Source of the DNA: Zavarzinella sp.
Lineage (GTDB): Bacteria > Planctomycetota > Planctomycetia > Gemmatales > Gemmataceae
Length of the DNA: 64,000 nt
Assembly: GCA_041399155.1 (NCBI GenBank)
Contig: JAWKTI010000005.1
Location: 124,001 to 188,000, forward strand
Reading direction: 5' to 3'
Shown here in pieces: positions 25,064 to 34,781 of the stretch. Below the pieces are notes generated by a model. It was not told the origin of the DNA and did no database searches. It saw only the letters and a list, made by a program, of their open reading frames with translations. The stretch's first letter is position 1. Every line of letters begins with the position of its first letter. The translations under genes and the position numbers were made by a program.

Positions 25064-27376
25064 TTATTTTTCTGAATTAAGCGACATTTCTTTCTGTGCT
25101 GATCCTCTTCTCAGCCGGAACGGATCACTTTGGACAATGGCACCCACGAGTGCGGAGAATCGGTGTTCCTTACTTGCGGTGGTGCGGACAATTTGGTCCA
25201 AACTTCGTTTGTCGTACCAGTCTGTTCCGCGTCCAATCGCATAAATGAGCATTTTCTCAGCAAGATTGTGGGTAATTAAGTCCTGCTTCCCTTTCAGAAT
25301 CGTCTTCAGTTCATTCGGATTCGCAAATTTCTGCCCATCTGGCAAAATGCCAGCGGGATCGATATCGAAATTGCCATCTTTGGTTCGGAAACCTCCCACC
25401 GCATCAAAGTTTTCGAACGCAAAGCCCATATCGTCCATTTTAACGTGGCAATTGGCACAGGCTGGGTTCTTGCGGTGTTCGATCATCCGTTCCCGAAGAG
25501 AGGCTGCTGCCACAGCGGCGGAATCTTCCTTCAACGGTGGTACATCTGCTGGTGCTGGCGGTGGAGGAGTGCCCATGATCTGTTCCAGCACAAACTTGCC
25601 ACGTTTCACTGGTGAAGTACGCGTGGGATTGGAAGTAACAGTGAGAATACTGGCGTGGGTTAAAATTCCCCCACGCAGGTGGCCTGGAGGCAATTCCACC
25701 CGCACAAATTGATCCCAGGGAATCTCTTTGGCACCTGGCGTCTTGAATCGCTTATCCCACCGATTGCCCTTGGTGTCGGCAATCCCATAGTGGGTGGCCA
25801 GTCGGCCATTTAAGTAAGTGTAATTCCCGTCAATCATATCCAGAATCGAACGATCTTCGCGAATCAGCTCCTCAAAGAACATGCGGGTTTCCTGAATCAT
25901 CGCCGACCGCAGCCGTTCATCGAACTTGGGAAACTGTTTGCTGTCAGGCGAAAAACTGTACAGCCGTTGTAACTGCAGCCACTGCATCACAAACTGGTCC
26001 ACTAGCGATTTCGCCTTGGGGTCTTTCAACATCCGTGCTACCTGGGCTTCCAGATTTTGGGAAAGTTGCCCACGTTGGGCCAGTTGAAACAGCTCCTCAT
26101 CGGGCATGCTGGCCCATAAAAAGTAGGAAAGCCGACTGGCAAGTTGATATTCGCTGATGGGGTGGGGATCTTTGCTGTCGGGCCGAAGATCTAACTCAAT
26201 GCGGAATAAGAACTTCGGCGAAACCAGCACCGCCTGCATCGCCAGTTGGAAGCCTGCCTCCCGGGGCTTACCTTGCTGCTCAATAGCCTGCACCAGTTTC
26301 ACTAAGCGTTGAACTTCATCCGGTGTTGTGGGGCGACGATAAGCGCGGCTGGCAAACCTCTCCATTATTTTTTCCACGTGCTTGTCGGTAGCCCACGTGG
26401 GGTCGACTGCTAGCAATTTCTGTTGTGTTTCTGGGCGGGTGTCCATTGGTCCCTTCAGGTAAAACCATTCCACATGCAGCGTTATGTCCGGTGCCTCATC
26501 CACCAACTGTACCGCAACACGGTGCTCCCCTTTGGGCAGAGTCAGTGGCAGTTCCAGCACGGTTGGTTTTTTCTCATCACCTGCGGGCACCATAACGGTT
26601 TTAATTTCTTTGCCATTAATCGTAATTTTCGCCGTAAGTTCTTTGCTGCCGGGAGTTTGCGAATAACAACGACATTTGAAGAGATACTCCCCACCTGAGG
26701 TCAGGCGGTAAGGGGTGTTCAAATTCCCTTTATTGATCGCTCGGAACTTCCCAATCTTGCTCGGATCGGTACCTGGTTCCAGATATTTCCCCGCCTGATA
26801 GCGCTCTGGCGATTTCGGTGGGTTGACGATAATTGCCCTCGACATGATCGATTCTGCCGCAGCAAGATACCGTTCAAACAATACCGGTGAAACGGTCAAA
26901 ACATCGCCAATGTTGTCGAAACCGTAGCCGATGTCATCTGCAGGAAAATCTTCGGCGGGATTGAAATCGATACCCACCAGATCACGCACGGTATTGGCAT
27001 ACTCCACCTTGTTGAGACGACGCACCGTTACCTGCCCGGGATCGGGCTTGGCATTGCGGTCGGCCAGCTCAAAAGTGGTTTTCACGAGTTTCAGAAACTC
27101 TTCCCGCTCTGCCACGGTGGGCTGGGGTCGATTTTTTGGTGGCATTTCGCCTGCGTGCAGCACCCGCTGCACACTGCCCATTTTTTTGCGTGCGGCCAAC
27201 AGGCTTTTTTCATCTACAATCGTATGTAGTGCCAGTTCCGCACTCTGTTTCTTTTCACCATGGCAACTGATGCAGTATTTTTGCAGAAACGCAGTGCCCT
27301 CTTTGGCAAACTCCGCACCACAAAGATGAGAGTTTCCTAATAAAAGCAGCATCAAGAATAAAAGCCTGTGTACCAT
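25064..27376 (-). CDS. DUF1587/DUF1592/DUF1588/DUF1585 cytochrome-c-like secreted protein
   Basis: 770 residues. A signal peptide (HRLLFLMLLLLGNSHLCGA) precedes a heme c motif CISCH at 35-39, with MPPKNRP as the likely axial Met region. DUF1587 follows (VRRLNKVEYANTVRDLVG). DUF1592/1595 lies in the middle (YQLASRLSYFLWASMPDEEL). DUF1588 has RGGILTHASILTVTSNPTRT. DUF1585 closes with KMLIYAIGRGTDWYD. A second heme-like motif CANCH occurs about residue 640. This multi-domain family is a planctomycete and verrucomicrobial hallmark, thought to be a periplasmic redox protein. It is the first gene of the pair with DUF1552. Confidence 0.94.
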   Translation of the reverse strand: MVHRLLFLMLLLLGNSHLCGAEFAKEGTAFLQKYCISCHGEKKQSAELALHTIVDEKSLLAARKKMGSVQRVLHAGEMPPKNRPQPTVAEREEFLKLVKTTFELADRNAKPDPGQVTVRRLNKVEYANTVRDLVGIDFNPAEDFPADDIGYGFDNIGDVLTVSPVLFERYLAAAESIMSRAIIVNPPKSPERYQAGKYLEPGTDPSKIGKFRAINKGNLNTPYRLTSGGEYLFKCRCYSQTPGSKELTAKITINGKEIKTVMVPAGDEKKPTVLELPLTLPKGEHRVAVQLVDEAPDITLHVEWFYLKGPMDTRPETQQKLLAVDPTWATDKHVEKIMERFASRAYRRPTTPDEVQRLVKLVQAIEQQGKPREAGFQLAMQAVLVSPKFLFRIELDLRPDSKDPHPISEYQLASRLSYFLWASMPDEELFQLAQRGQLSQNLEAQVARMLKDPKAKSLVDQFVMQWLQLQRLYSFSPDSKQFPKFDERLRSAMIQETRMFFEELIREDRSILDMIDGNYTYLNGRLATHYGIADTKGNRWDKRFKTPGAKEIPWDQFVRVELPPGHLRGGILTHASILTVTSNPTRTSPVKRGKFVLEQIMGTPPPPAPADVPPLKEDSAAVAAASLRERMIEHRKNPACANCHVKMDDMGFAFENFDAVGGFRTKDGNFDIDPAGILPDGQKFANPNELKTILKGKQDLITHNLAEKMLIYAIGRGTDWYDKRSLDQIVRTTASKEHRFSALVGAIVQSDPFRLRRGSAQKEMSLNSEK

Positions 27377-27626
27377 GAACTACCGTGTAAAAATGAAATT
27401 TCAGGGAAGGTATGTCGTGGATATTCTACCACGGTTTTGAATTGTTTCCAAGTGAGAAACTCTCTGGAACTGTTTTGGCAGAAACAATTCTATTTCGATT
27501 GATCTGCAATTGCATCAATGCAAAATGATTCACCAGTTGCATCGAAACTTTGCCGATTCTCAATTCCTGGTATGTCAAAGTGATTCGCCGAAAGTTGCTG
27601 TTTTTTGGCTCCGAACGAAGTGGATA

Positions 27627-28004
27627 TTATTGCGCATTCGGAACGGGTTTGTGCTTCCATTTGGCAACAGCGATACAGATCAGTGCTAAGCCAAATGCCA
27701 TTGTAATGTTGCCCAAATCCGAATAAAGTGCCTCGTTGTATGCCCACAGTGTATTCGCCCGATCACCACTGTAAGACCATTTTGGTGGCCATGCTAACCA
27801 ACGTGCACCGCAACGCACGAAAAACCCAATTACTGCGATCACGACGCCGAATGTTGGCAGCAGTGGCACGCTGAATGTGCTTTTCCTATTTTGTTGTGAT
27901 GTTGGTGCGTCAGGTAGTTCTGGTTCGAATGGTTGCCGGCAATTCGGACAAAATGCATCCCTGATCATCGGAAGAGTCTGTCCACATTTCGGGCATTGTT
28001 GCAT
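27627..28004 (-). CDS. zinc-ribbon membrane protein
   Basis: 125 residues from the ATG at 28004, preceded by AGGAG 8 nt upstream; a longer frame runs to 28058. MQQCPKCGQTLPM...FCPNCRQPFEP is a treble-clef zinc ribbon with two CxxC pairs. Two membrane helices follow (LLPTFGVVIAVIGFFVRC and ITMAFGLALICIAVA). Zinc-ribbon-plus-membrane proteins of this layout are common and mostly uncharacterised. The flanks 27377-27626 and 28059-28216 hold nothing I can identify. Confidence 0.78.
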   Translation of the reverse strand: MQQCPKCGQTLPMIRDAFCPNCRQPFEPELPDAPTSQQNRKSTFSVPLLPTFGVVIAVIGFFVRCGARWLAWPPKWSYSGDRANTLWAYNEALYSDLGNITMAFGLALICIAVAKWKHKPVPNAQ

Positions 28005-28216
28005 TCGAATTCTCCTGACGGCTTCAGAGTTCTCCCACATGGTGTGGTAGATGACCATAATTGTAAAAATGTTATCTTACCCAGTGTTTTTCAAAATTAT
28101 GTCCGCAAATCGCTGTTTTGCTGACACGATTTTCAGTGAAGTCTCAATTTAGGTAGCCACTCTCTAATGTGTTGCCTGCAAGAAGCAGTTACTGCAGAAC
28201 AGAATGGTATGAAGTG

Positions 28217-29394
28217 GAATCCCAATTTGGGATCGTATTGAGTGGTTAATTAAATTTCGAAGTTTCCTTGCTGACTGTGGGCAGGCAAGGATTTTCAAGA
28301 ATATCCGAAAGGACAGAATGGTGGGCAATCAGTCAACATTATCCGACAGAAATTATCGGTCGAGTTCGACGATACCGCCTGCGGAACTGCGTTTGTAAAG
28401 TGGCAGGTGGCGGTAATAGACTTCCAGGGTCAGCAGGCACATACAGGTGGTGCCCAGGCGACCGCACTGACCACCGATATGACTGCCGTCTGGAGCCCAG
28501 CTCCCATCGAGGTTTTTGTCACCCGATTTGTTCTGCCAGCCAATCAGCGAATCACGCATCTTTGGATTGAACGCTTTCCACTCGGGACCATCATAAAAAT
28601 GGATCACCTGAGTGGCATAGTAGAAGGTATACATGTTGATCGGAACCCGATTCACCGTGGCAGGCTTGGTGGCTGGCAACTGTCGTGAAAGTTCCGTCAA
28701 ACGTTTGACACCCTTTTGCAGTGCTGGGTGGGCTGGTGTCCAACCAGTGTACTGGCGGGAGAGCAAACCTACCGAAGTCAGCGTGGGAGAATTCCCAGGG
28801 GTGCGATAGCCATATGCAGCACCCGAGTCTTCCTGCACTTTGTTCAGAAAGCCGGTAATCGCCTTGTAAGCTTTCGCTTTGTCAAAGCGGATTTCGGCAA
28901 TGTCCGCACTTTTCAGTGCCTGCACCATCCAGCCCACGATCGAAGTATCACCTTCGCTGGCCCGGCTCATGCCGTAACCCCAGCTACCATCACCTGCCTG
29001 GGTGTTGATAATGAAGTTCACCGCGCGGGTGGCAATCTGTTTCAGGCTGGGGTCTTTGGTCATCCCCACGGCTTCGCACAGGGCCACCGTTCCGATCGCG
29101 TGTGAGTAAGGAGTACTGATGCCCACTTTCTTCACCATGGAACCATCGAGGCTCACCTGAGAAGAAAGCCATTCGACACCACGTGCAACCACTTCGCGAT
29201 ATTTCTTGCCCGACTTGTGGGTTTCGCCCGCAGCCAGGAAGGGGAGGAGTGCCATACCCGTCGCAGCAATCTTGTAGTTGTGCTCTTTCCCGTCAGCGGT
29301 ATCGTATTCCCAATAACCTTTATTGGAACCATCTTTAATCTGCTTGCGTGCCAGCCAGGTCAGACCTTTGGCCACTGAAGCTTCGGATTCGGTG
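28217..29394 (-). repeat. 1.18-kb near-identical repeat, copy 1
   Basis: This stretch is repeated at 30167-31343, with a constant offset of 1950 bp (1949 after a one-base deletion). Only scattered single-base changes are visible. It covers the 3' two-thirds of the gene at 28353-29978 plus about 136 bp downstream. Its outer edge coincides with an interrupted palindrome ATCCCAATTTGGGAT at 28219-28233, also present at 30169-30183. The remainder of the two genes is clearly related but diverged. Confidence 0.9.
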
Positions 29395-29978
29395 TTCCCA
29401 CCGCGATCCTTCACCAGTTGTAATTTATCAGAACCAGACCTTCCTCTCATTCCTGGTGTAGCAAGGCTACTCGTATTGCACACCATCCCAATCATTGCGG
29501 AACCATCTGGCTTTTCCTGTCCCGAAGTGCCTGTAGTTACGCTGAGATCGAGTGCTGGGCCGACAGACTGGGACTGGTTGGCATCCAGTAATAACGCATC
29601 TGCAAGGCCGATCGGCTCTGTACTGACTATATTTTCCACGAGCTTTTCTTCTTCACGCATCACTTCCACTGCTGCTTCCAATTCGGGATCAAGCCCTAAA
29701 TCCTGGTTGGTCAATTCTGCTTCGGGCTTTTTTTCTGCATCATTCACTTCCGCAGCAGTGAACACATCGGCTGGTTTTGCAATGAGCAGTTGATCCTGTA
29801 ACAGGTTGGTGAACAGCATTACCACTACCAGGATAAGGTGTACCCCACCGCTGATGACGAATGCTGGCACATAAACAGTCATCAGTCGTGTGCTGGTGGG
29901 TACTTCGGCGACTTCCAATGGGCGGATGACCGATTGCCCGCCGTTGGGTGGTTGAATAGTTCTTTTTTCCAGTAGCAT
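28353..29978 (-). CDS. membrane-anchored protein with prenyltransferase/squalene-oxidase-like repeats, copy 1
   Basis: 541 residues from the ATG at 29978, preceded by GAGAAGAAG; an upstream in-frame start at 30011 is less likely because the paralogue starts at the equivalent position. The N-terminus is cytoplasmic (about 40 residues), then one membrane helix (FVISGGVHLILVVVMLFTNL). An acidic low-complexity region rich in Glu/Asp follows (90-140). The C-terminal 350 residues are an alpha-helical toroid with repeats such as GDGSWGYGMSRAS and LDGSWAPDGSHIGG, like squalene-hopene cyclase or thioester domains. No catalytic DXDD motif is seen, so a binding role is likely. Tandem paralogue at 30303-31927. 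Confidence 0.85.
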   Translation of the reverse strand: MLLEKRTIQPPNGGQSVIRPLEVAEVPTSTRLMTVYVPAFVISGGVHLILVVVMLFTNLLQDQLLIAKPADVFTAAEVNDAEKKPEAELTNQDLGLDPELEAAVEVMREEEKLVENIVSTEPIGLADALLLDANQSQSVGPALDLSVTTGTSGQEKPDGSAMIGMVCNTSSLATPGMRGRSGSDKLQLVKDRGGNTESEASVAKGLTWLARKQIKDGSNKGYWEYDTADGKEHNYKIAATGMALLPFLAAGETHKSGKKYREVVARGVEWLSSQVSLDGSMVKKVGISTPYSHAIGTVALCEAVGMTKDPSLKQIATRAVNFIINTQAGDGSWGYGMSRASEGDTSIVGWMVQALKSADIAEIRFDKAKAYKAITGFLNKVQEDSGAAYGYRTPGNSPTLTSVGLLSRQYTGWTPAHPALQKGVKRLTELSRQLPATKPATVNRVPINMYTFYYATQVIHFYDGPEWKAFNPKMRDSLIGWQNKSGDKNLDGSWAPDGSHIGGQCGRLGTTCMCLLTLEVYYRHLPLYKRSSAGGIVELDR

Positions 29979-30166
29979 GCTTCTTCTCAGTAAGTATTCG
30001 ATTGATCTCATTTTTGTTAGCGCAGGACTACGCCTCGCTGACGTTGGTTTCTTTCATCAGCGTGCACACACTTAGCAATGTGGCACCAGCTTTCAGTGCA
30101 TTCAATCAGTAGCAATACGCCACTGTCACGTTTATGCGCAAGCGGGCGCAAATACGTAGAAGTTCA

Positions 30167-31343
30167 GAATCCCAATTTGGGATCGTTATCAGTGGTTAAT
30201 TAAATTTCGAAGTTTCCTTGCTGACTGTGGGCAGGCAAGGATTTTCAAGAATATCCGAAAGGACAGAATGGTGGGCAATCAGTCAACATTATCCGACAGA
30301 AATTATCGGTCGAGTTCGACGATACCGCCTGCGGAACTGCGTTTGTACAGTGGCAGGTGGCGGTAATAGACTTCCAGGGTCAGCAGGCACATACAGGTGG
30401 TGCCCAGGCGACCGCACTGACCACCAATGTGACTGCCGTCTGGTGCCCAGCTCCCATCGAGGTTTTTGTCACCCGATTTGTTCTGCCAGCCAATCAGCGA
30501 ATCACGCATCTTCGGATTGAACGCTTTCCACTCGGGACCATCATAAAAATGGATCACCTGAGTGGCATAGTAGAAGGTATACATGTTGATCGGAACCCGA
30601 TTCACCGTTGCAGGTTTGGCGGCTGGCAACTGTCGTGAAAGTTCCGTCAAACGTTTGACACCCTTTTGCAGTGCTGGGTGGGCAGGTGTCCAACCAGTGT
30701 ACTGGCGGGAGAGCAAACCTACCGAAGTCAGCGTGGGAGAATTCCCAGGGTGCGATAGCCATATGCAGCACCCGAGTCTTCCTGCACTTTGTTCAGAAAG
30801 CCGGTAATCGCCTTGTAAGCTTTCGCTTTGTCAAAGCGGATTTCGGCAATGTCCGCACTTTTCAGTGCCTGCACCATCCAGCCCACGATCGAAGTATCAC
30901 CTTCGCTGGCCCGGCTCATGCCGTAACCCCAGCTACCATCACCTGCCTGGGTGTTGATAATGAAGTTCACCGCGCGGGTGGCAATCTGTTTCAGGCTGGG
31001 GTCTTTGGTCATCCCCACGGCTTCGCACAGGGCCACCGTTCCGATCGCGTGTGAGTAAGGAGTACTGATGCCCACTTTCTTCACCATGGAACCATCGAGG
31101 CTCACCTGAGAAGAAAGCCATTCGACACCACGTGCAACCACTTCGCGATATTTCTTGCCCGACTTGTGGGTTTCGCCCGCAGCCAGGAAGGGGAGCAGTG
31201 CCATGCCGGTCGCAGCAATCTTGTAGTTGTGCTCTTTACCGTCAGCGGTATCGTATTCCCAATAACCTTTATTGGAACCATCTTTAATCTGCTTGCGTGC
31301 CAGCCAGGTCAGACCTTTGGCCACTGCAGCTTCGGATTCAGAA
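30167..31343 (-). repeat. 1.18-kb near-identical repeat, copy 2
   Basis: Second copy of the repeat at 28217-29394. It differs by a few substitutions and by one missing base in a run of C (minus strand) near 30751, which shifts the reading frame of the gene it covers. The near-identity extends into the non-coding 3' flank, which points to recent gene conversion or unequal crossing over and not to selection on protein. Confidence 0.9.
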
Positions 31344-31927
31344 TTACCACCACCTGCTTTCAGCAGTTTGTCGCGGGTGGCGCCGGAACGGCCCATCATC
31401 CCTGGGGTTGAAAAGTTCCCCATGCCACCGCCAGCACCCATGGCTGCAACGCCGTCTGGTGATTCCAGACCCGTGAAACCGGATGCGGCATCCAGATTCA
31501 ACGCAGGTCCAATGGCCTGGGTCTGGTTGGCATCCATCAAGGTGGCATCCGCAATACCGATGGCTTCATCGGTAACCACGTTTTCAACCAATTTTTCTTC
31601 TTCACGTTCCACTTCAACCGAAGCTTCCAGTTCTGGATCCAAACCCAGGTCTTCGTTGGTCAGTTCCGCTTCTGGCTTTTCCTCCGCTTCATTCACTTCA
31701 GCAGCGGTAATCGCATCGGCTGGCTTTGCTTCCAGTTCCGCGTCTTTAAACAGGTTGGTGAACAGCATCACCACCACCAGGATCAGGTGAACCCCACCGC
31801 TGATGACGAATGCTGGTACATAAACGGTCATGACCCGTGTGCTGGTGGGCACTTCGGCAACTTCCAACGGGCGGATGACCGATGGTCCCCCCTTGGGTGT
31901 TTTGACAGGTTCTTTTTCTCGAGCCAT
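30303..31927 (-). pseudogene. prenyltransferase-repeat membrane protein, copy 2, frameshifted
   Basis: The start ATG at 31927 follows a strong AAGGAGGAG. The first 399 codons are intact: N-terminal tail, a membrane helix (FVISGGVHLILVVVMLFTNL), an acidic linker and the first toroid repeats. The frame then leaves copy 1's at GYRT (30750-30755), where copy 1 has CACCCC and this copy CACCC. It stops after LGILPR. The remaining roughly 138 codons (30303-30716) are intact in the next frame. Restoring one base gives 541 residues, exactly the length of copy 1. It could be a real pseudogene, a phase-variable run or an assembly error. Confidence 0.8.
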
Positions 31928-32123
31928 GATCTCCTCCTTAAACGAGCAATCATGAAATAAAAAACAGTAAGACAGGTAATATCATTATAGAGAACTTTAC
32001 GTTCTCATCGTGGGCTTCAAATCCATTTTTTCAAACAGTTTCACGCACTTGGCACCTGCTTCCAGCTGGTGCTTCAATAAATCAGCGGCAGGATAACGCT
32101 GCCACGTTTTTGCTTAGTTGGGC

Positions 32124-33128
32124 TTATTTCATCCCACCATCTCCGTTACCGTCAAGTTCGTCGCGGAATAATTCCTGATCAATCACTGGTTGTGGCAGGG
32201 ATTGTTTCACTTCCCGATCACTCCGCCGAAACCAGATCGTCAATCCAATCACCAGCAATAAAAGTCCAATAACAAACCCAATCACCGTCATTGCTGGCCA
32301 GATACTCGGCTTTGCTGGTGGGGCCTCCGGAAAGATGTCGAAGGTTTTCCCAATCAGCATCGGAACCCGCTTCACTTTCGCGGGATCATTCCCTTTCTTG
32401 GTCTGAAACTTTTGATGCGAAAACTTAAAAAAGTATCCATCAAAGCTCACTTTTTTTCGCAGATCTTCCTTGCCCAATTCAATGCCTTCGGGCAGTTCTG
32501 TCACAATCAGGGTCAAATACTCATTAAACCCTTTCGGTTTAATCCATGCCTGATAGAGCCACTCCGTATTCAGATCGGCTTTTACCCCATCGGGTGCCCC
32601 CACGCGGAGAACCATGAACAGTTCCCCTTCGAAGTGGAGGAGTTCCCGCAGATAATCAAACCGTGCGTTGGTGAACAGATCGCTGAACCGCACATCGCGG
32701 TAAGCATATTTCTTCATCAACTCCTGATCGCGGGAAGAAGCATACACAACTGTATAGTCAAACGCTCGAGCTTCCTGCCGTGCGAGTGCGACCTGTTCTA
32801 GCCCTACAAACTCAGTGGTCTGGCGAAATTCGCCATCGTCCAGCACCGCCTCAAACCACGGTAAGTTCTTTTCCAGCCGTACTTTACGCTCTTCAACCTT
32901 CGCGGGATCTTCCTTCGAAGGCACCGCAGGTGTAGCAGGGTCAATCAGCCCAGGCTCTACGACAGGTGGCTGGTTGGGATTCAGTCCGGGAGATTCGTAC
33001 TTCGGTTCAGGTTGTTCCCCACCTTTTTTGGGTTCCTGGGCGAATAGCACGGGTACAAGCAACACTGCAACCAAGCAGAATGTGCCCGCTGCCCGAATGT
33101 TGAACGTGGATGTGCGATTGTTGCCCAC
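32124..33128 (-). CDS. hypothetical exported protein with C-terminal membrane helix
   Basis: 334 residues from a GTG at 33128, chosen because AGGAGG (33135-33140) lies 6 nt upstream; an earlier GTG at 33149 contains that site in its own coding sequence. A signal-like helix (GTFCLVAVLLVPVLFAQ) precedes a Pro-rich linker. A soluble domain of about 200 residues follows, which I do not recognise. A membrane helix (IWPAMTVIGFVIGLLLLVIGLTI) and a cytoplasmic tail RRSDREVKQ end the protein. It lies upstream of the copy-2 paralogue on the same strand with a 196-bp gap. The 33129-33473 interval upstream shows no gene. Confidence 0.75.
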   Translation of the reverse strand: MGNNRTSTFNIRAAGTFCLVAVLLVPVLFAQEPKKGGEQPEPKYESPGLNPNQPPVVEPGLIDPATPAVPSKEDPAKVEERKVRLEKNLPWFEAVLDDGEFRQTTEFVGLEQVALARQEARAFDYTVVYASSRDQELMKKYAYRDVRFSDLFTNARFDYLRELLHFEGELFMVLRVGAPDGVKADLNTEWLYQAWIKPKGFNEYLTLIVTELPEGIELGKEDLRKKVSFDGYFFKFSHQKFQTKKGNDPAKVKRVPMLIGKTFDIFPEAPPAKPSIWPAMTVIGFVIGLLLLVIGLTIWFRRSDREVKQSLPQPVIDQELFRDELDGNGDGGMK

Positions 33129-33473
33129 AGTATCCCTCCTGCCCACCACCTGGGGAATGATTCAGCCTAAATTCTTATTATAGAAGAACTTAAGACTGCT
33201 TGACCCCCGCCTTCACGTGGGGTCAGTTCAAAACCCTCCCCTGTGAAGTGCATATGAGACGAGATGAAGGATAAAATAGTTCCACAAAATATTTAAAATG
33301 AGCAAAAATTGTCCACTCATCGTTTATTAATGAGTTTTTGATGAGAAGGAGTGGCACTACAAAGGACGTTCGTGAGAGTTTCAGTGAAAATGAAAATTTA
33401 ATGAATGGTTCCCTAGCGGCACATATTCGGCTAAATTGAAGGTGCGGGTTACCCCACACTGAGAAATCATCTG

Positions 33474-34775
33474 ATGAATAGACTCCTAGTTGCACTAATC
33501 GCCGTAAGTTGCTTTACGCATTCCAGTTACGCCGACCTGAAAGAATATGTCCAGAAAAAAGACGCGGCCTTCCAGTGGAAGTTGGTCCGCACGGTGGAAG
33601 CGGAATCAGGCACTGCGTACACGATTGATCTGGTTTCCCAGAAATGGCAGGGCATTGTCTGGGACCACACCCTTGTAGTTGTAATGCCCAAAGGCAGCAA
33701 ACCGGGTGATACGATCTTTTTGTGGAATGATGGCGGCAAACCGAGCAGCATTTCGTCGTTGGTGACATTCGAACTGGCTCGGCGGAGCAAAGTTCCAATG
33801 GCCTTTCTTTACGGAATACCCAAACAGCCACTATTCGAAGGAAAACGCGAAGACCACCTGATTGCGGAAACTTTTGTGCGTTACCTGCAATCGAAGGATG
33901 AAAGCTGGCCGCTGTTGTTCCCAATGGTCAAAAGTCTAGTGCGGGCGATGGACTGCCTGGAAGAGTTTTCCAAAAAAGAATGGAAAACCGATGTGAAAAG
34001 CTTCGTCGTGGCGGGTGCTTCTAAACGTGGCTGGACCGCCTGGCTGACGGGTGCAATTGACTCCCGCGTGAAGGCGATCAGCCCGATGGTTATTGATACG
34101 CTGAATTTTCAGAAGCAATTGCCCCACCAGATGAAGTCGTACGGCAAACCTAGCGACATGATCGCACCGTATACCCTGCGGGGCCTGGTGCCAATTCCCA
34201 ATACACCGATTGCCGAAAAACTATGGCAGATGATCGATCCGTGGGTGTACCGCAAAGACCTGGAAATGCCCAAGTTGATCGTGAATGGCTGCAATGACCC
34301 ATATTGGACGCAGGACGCACTGAATCTGTATTGGGATGACCTGAAAGGCGACAAATGGGTGCTTTACGTTCCAAACGCTGGCCACGGTCTGGAAGAAACG
34401 CTCCCCGATGGTTCCAAATCCCGCATTAAGGCGATCAGCACGGTGGCTGCGTATGCTTATGTGCAGGCAAATAAGAAATCATTCCCCAAATTATCGTGGG
34501 AACATGCCACGAAGGGGGATCAGTTGACGGTGAAAGTAGCCAGCACGACCAAGCCCATCGGTGCAAGGCTCTGGTATGCCGATTCTGCCACCAGAGACTT
34601 CCGCAAATCACAATGGAAAAGCGTGGAATGCACCGATTGCACCAAAGAAGTTTCTGCCAGTGTGGGCAAACCGAGCACCGGTTTTCGCTGCCTGTTTCTG
34701 GAAAGTGATTACAATATCGATGAACATCCACTACATTTGAGTACCCAATTACGAATTGTGGGTACGGAGAAGTAA
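33474..34775 (+). CDS. PhoPQ-activated pathogenicity-related (PqaA-like) hydrolase
   Basis: 433 residues. A signal peptide (NRLLVALIAVSCFTHSSYA) precedes the PqaA-type domain. WDHTLVVVMPKGSKPGDTIF and the block SFVVAGASKRGWTAWLTG (nucleophile Ser in GASKRGW, about residue 185) mark the alpha/beta-hydrolase core. The His is in VPNAGHGLEE (about 305), and an Asp is expected in NGCNDPYW. The family was named for a Salmonella PhoPQ-regulated gene; the biochemical role is unsettled. It is followed 6 bp later by the J-domain-like gene, so an operon is likely. Confidence 0.9.
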   Translation: MNRLLVALIAVSCFTHSSYADLKEYVQKKDAAFQWKLVRTVEAESGTAYTIDLVSQKWQGIVWDHTLVVVMPKGSKPGDTIFLWNDGGKPSSISSLVTFELARRSKVPMAFLYGIPKQPLFEGKREDHLIAETFVRYLQSKDESWPLLFPMVKSLVRAMDCLEEFSKKEWKTDVKSFVVAGASKRGWTAWLTGAIDSRVKAISPMVIDTLNFQKQLPHQMKSYGKPSDMIAPYTLRGLVPIPNTPIAEKLWQMIDPWVYRKDLEMPKLIVNGCNDPYWTQDALNLYWDDLKGDKWVLYVPNAGHGLEETLPDGSKSRIKAISTVAAYAYVQANKKSFPKLSWEHATKGDQLTVKVASTTKPIGARLWYADSATRDFRKSQWKSVECTDCTKEVSASVGKPSTGFRCLFLESDYNIDEHPLHLSTQLRIVGTEK

Positions 34776-34781
34776 CCTGCG

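Noticed and set aside
30728..31927. 399-codon copy as a complete separate gene
   Set aside because: Comparison with copy 1 shows it ends at a one-base deletion; the rest continues in the next frame to 30303.
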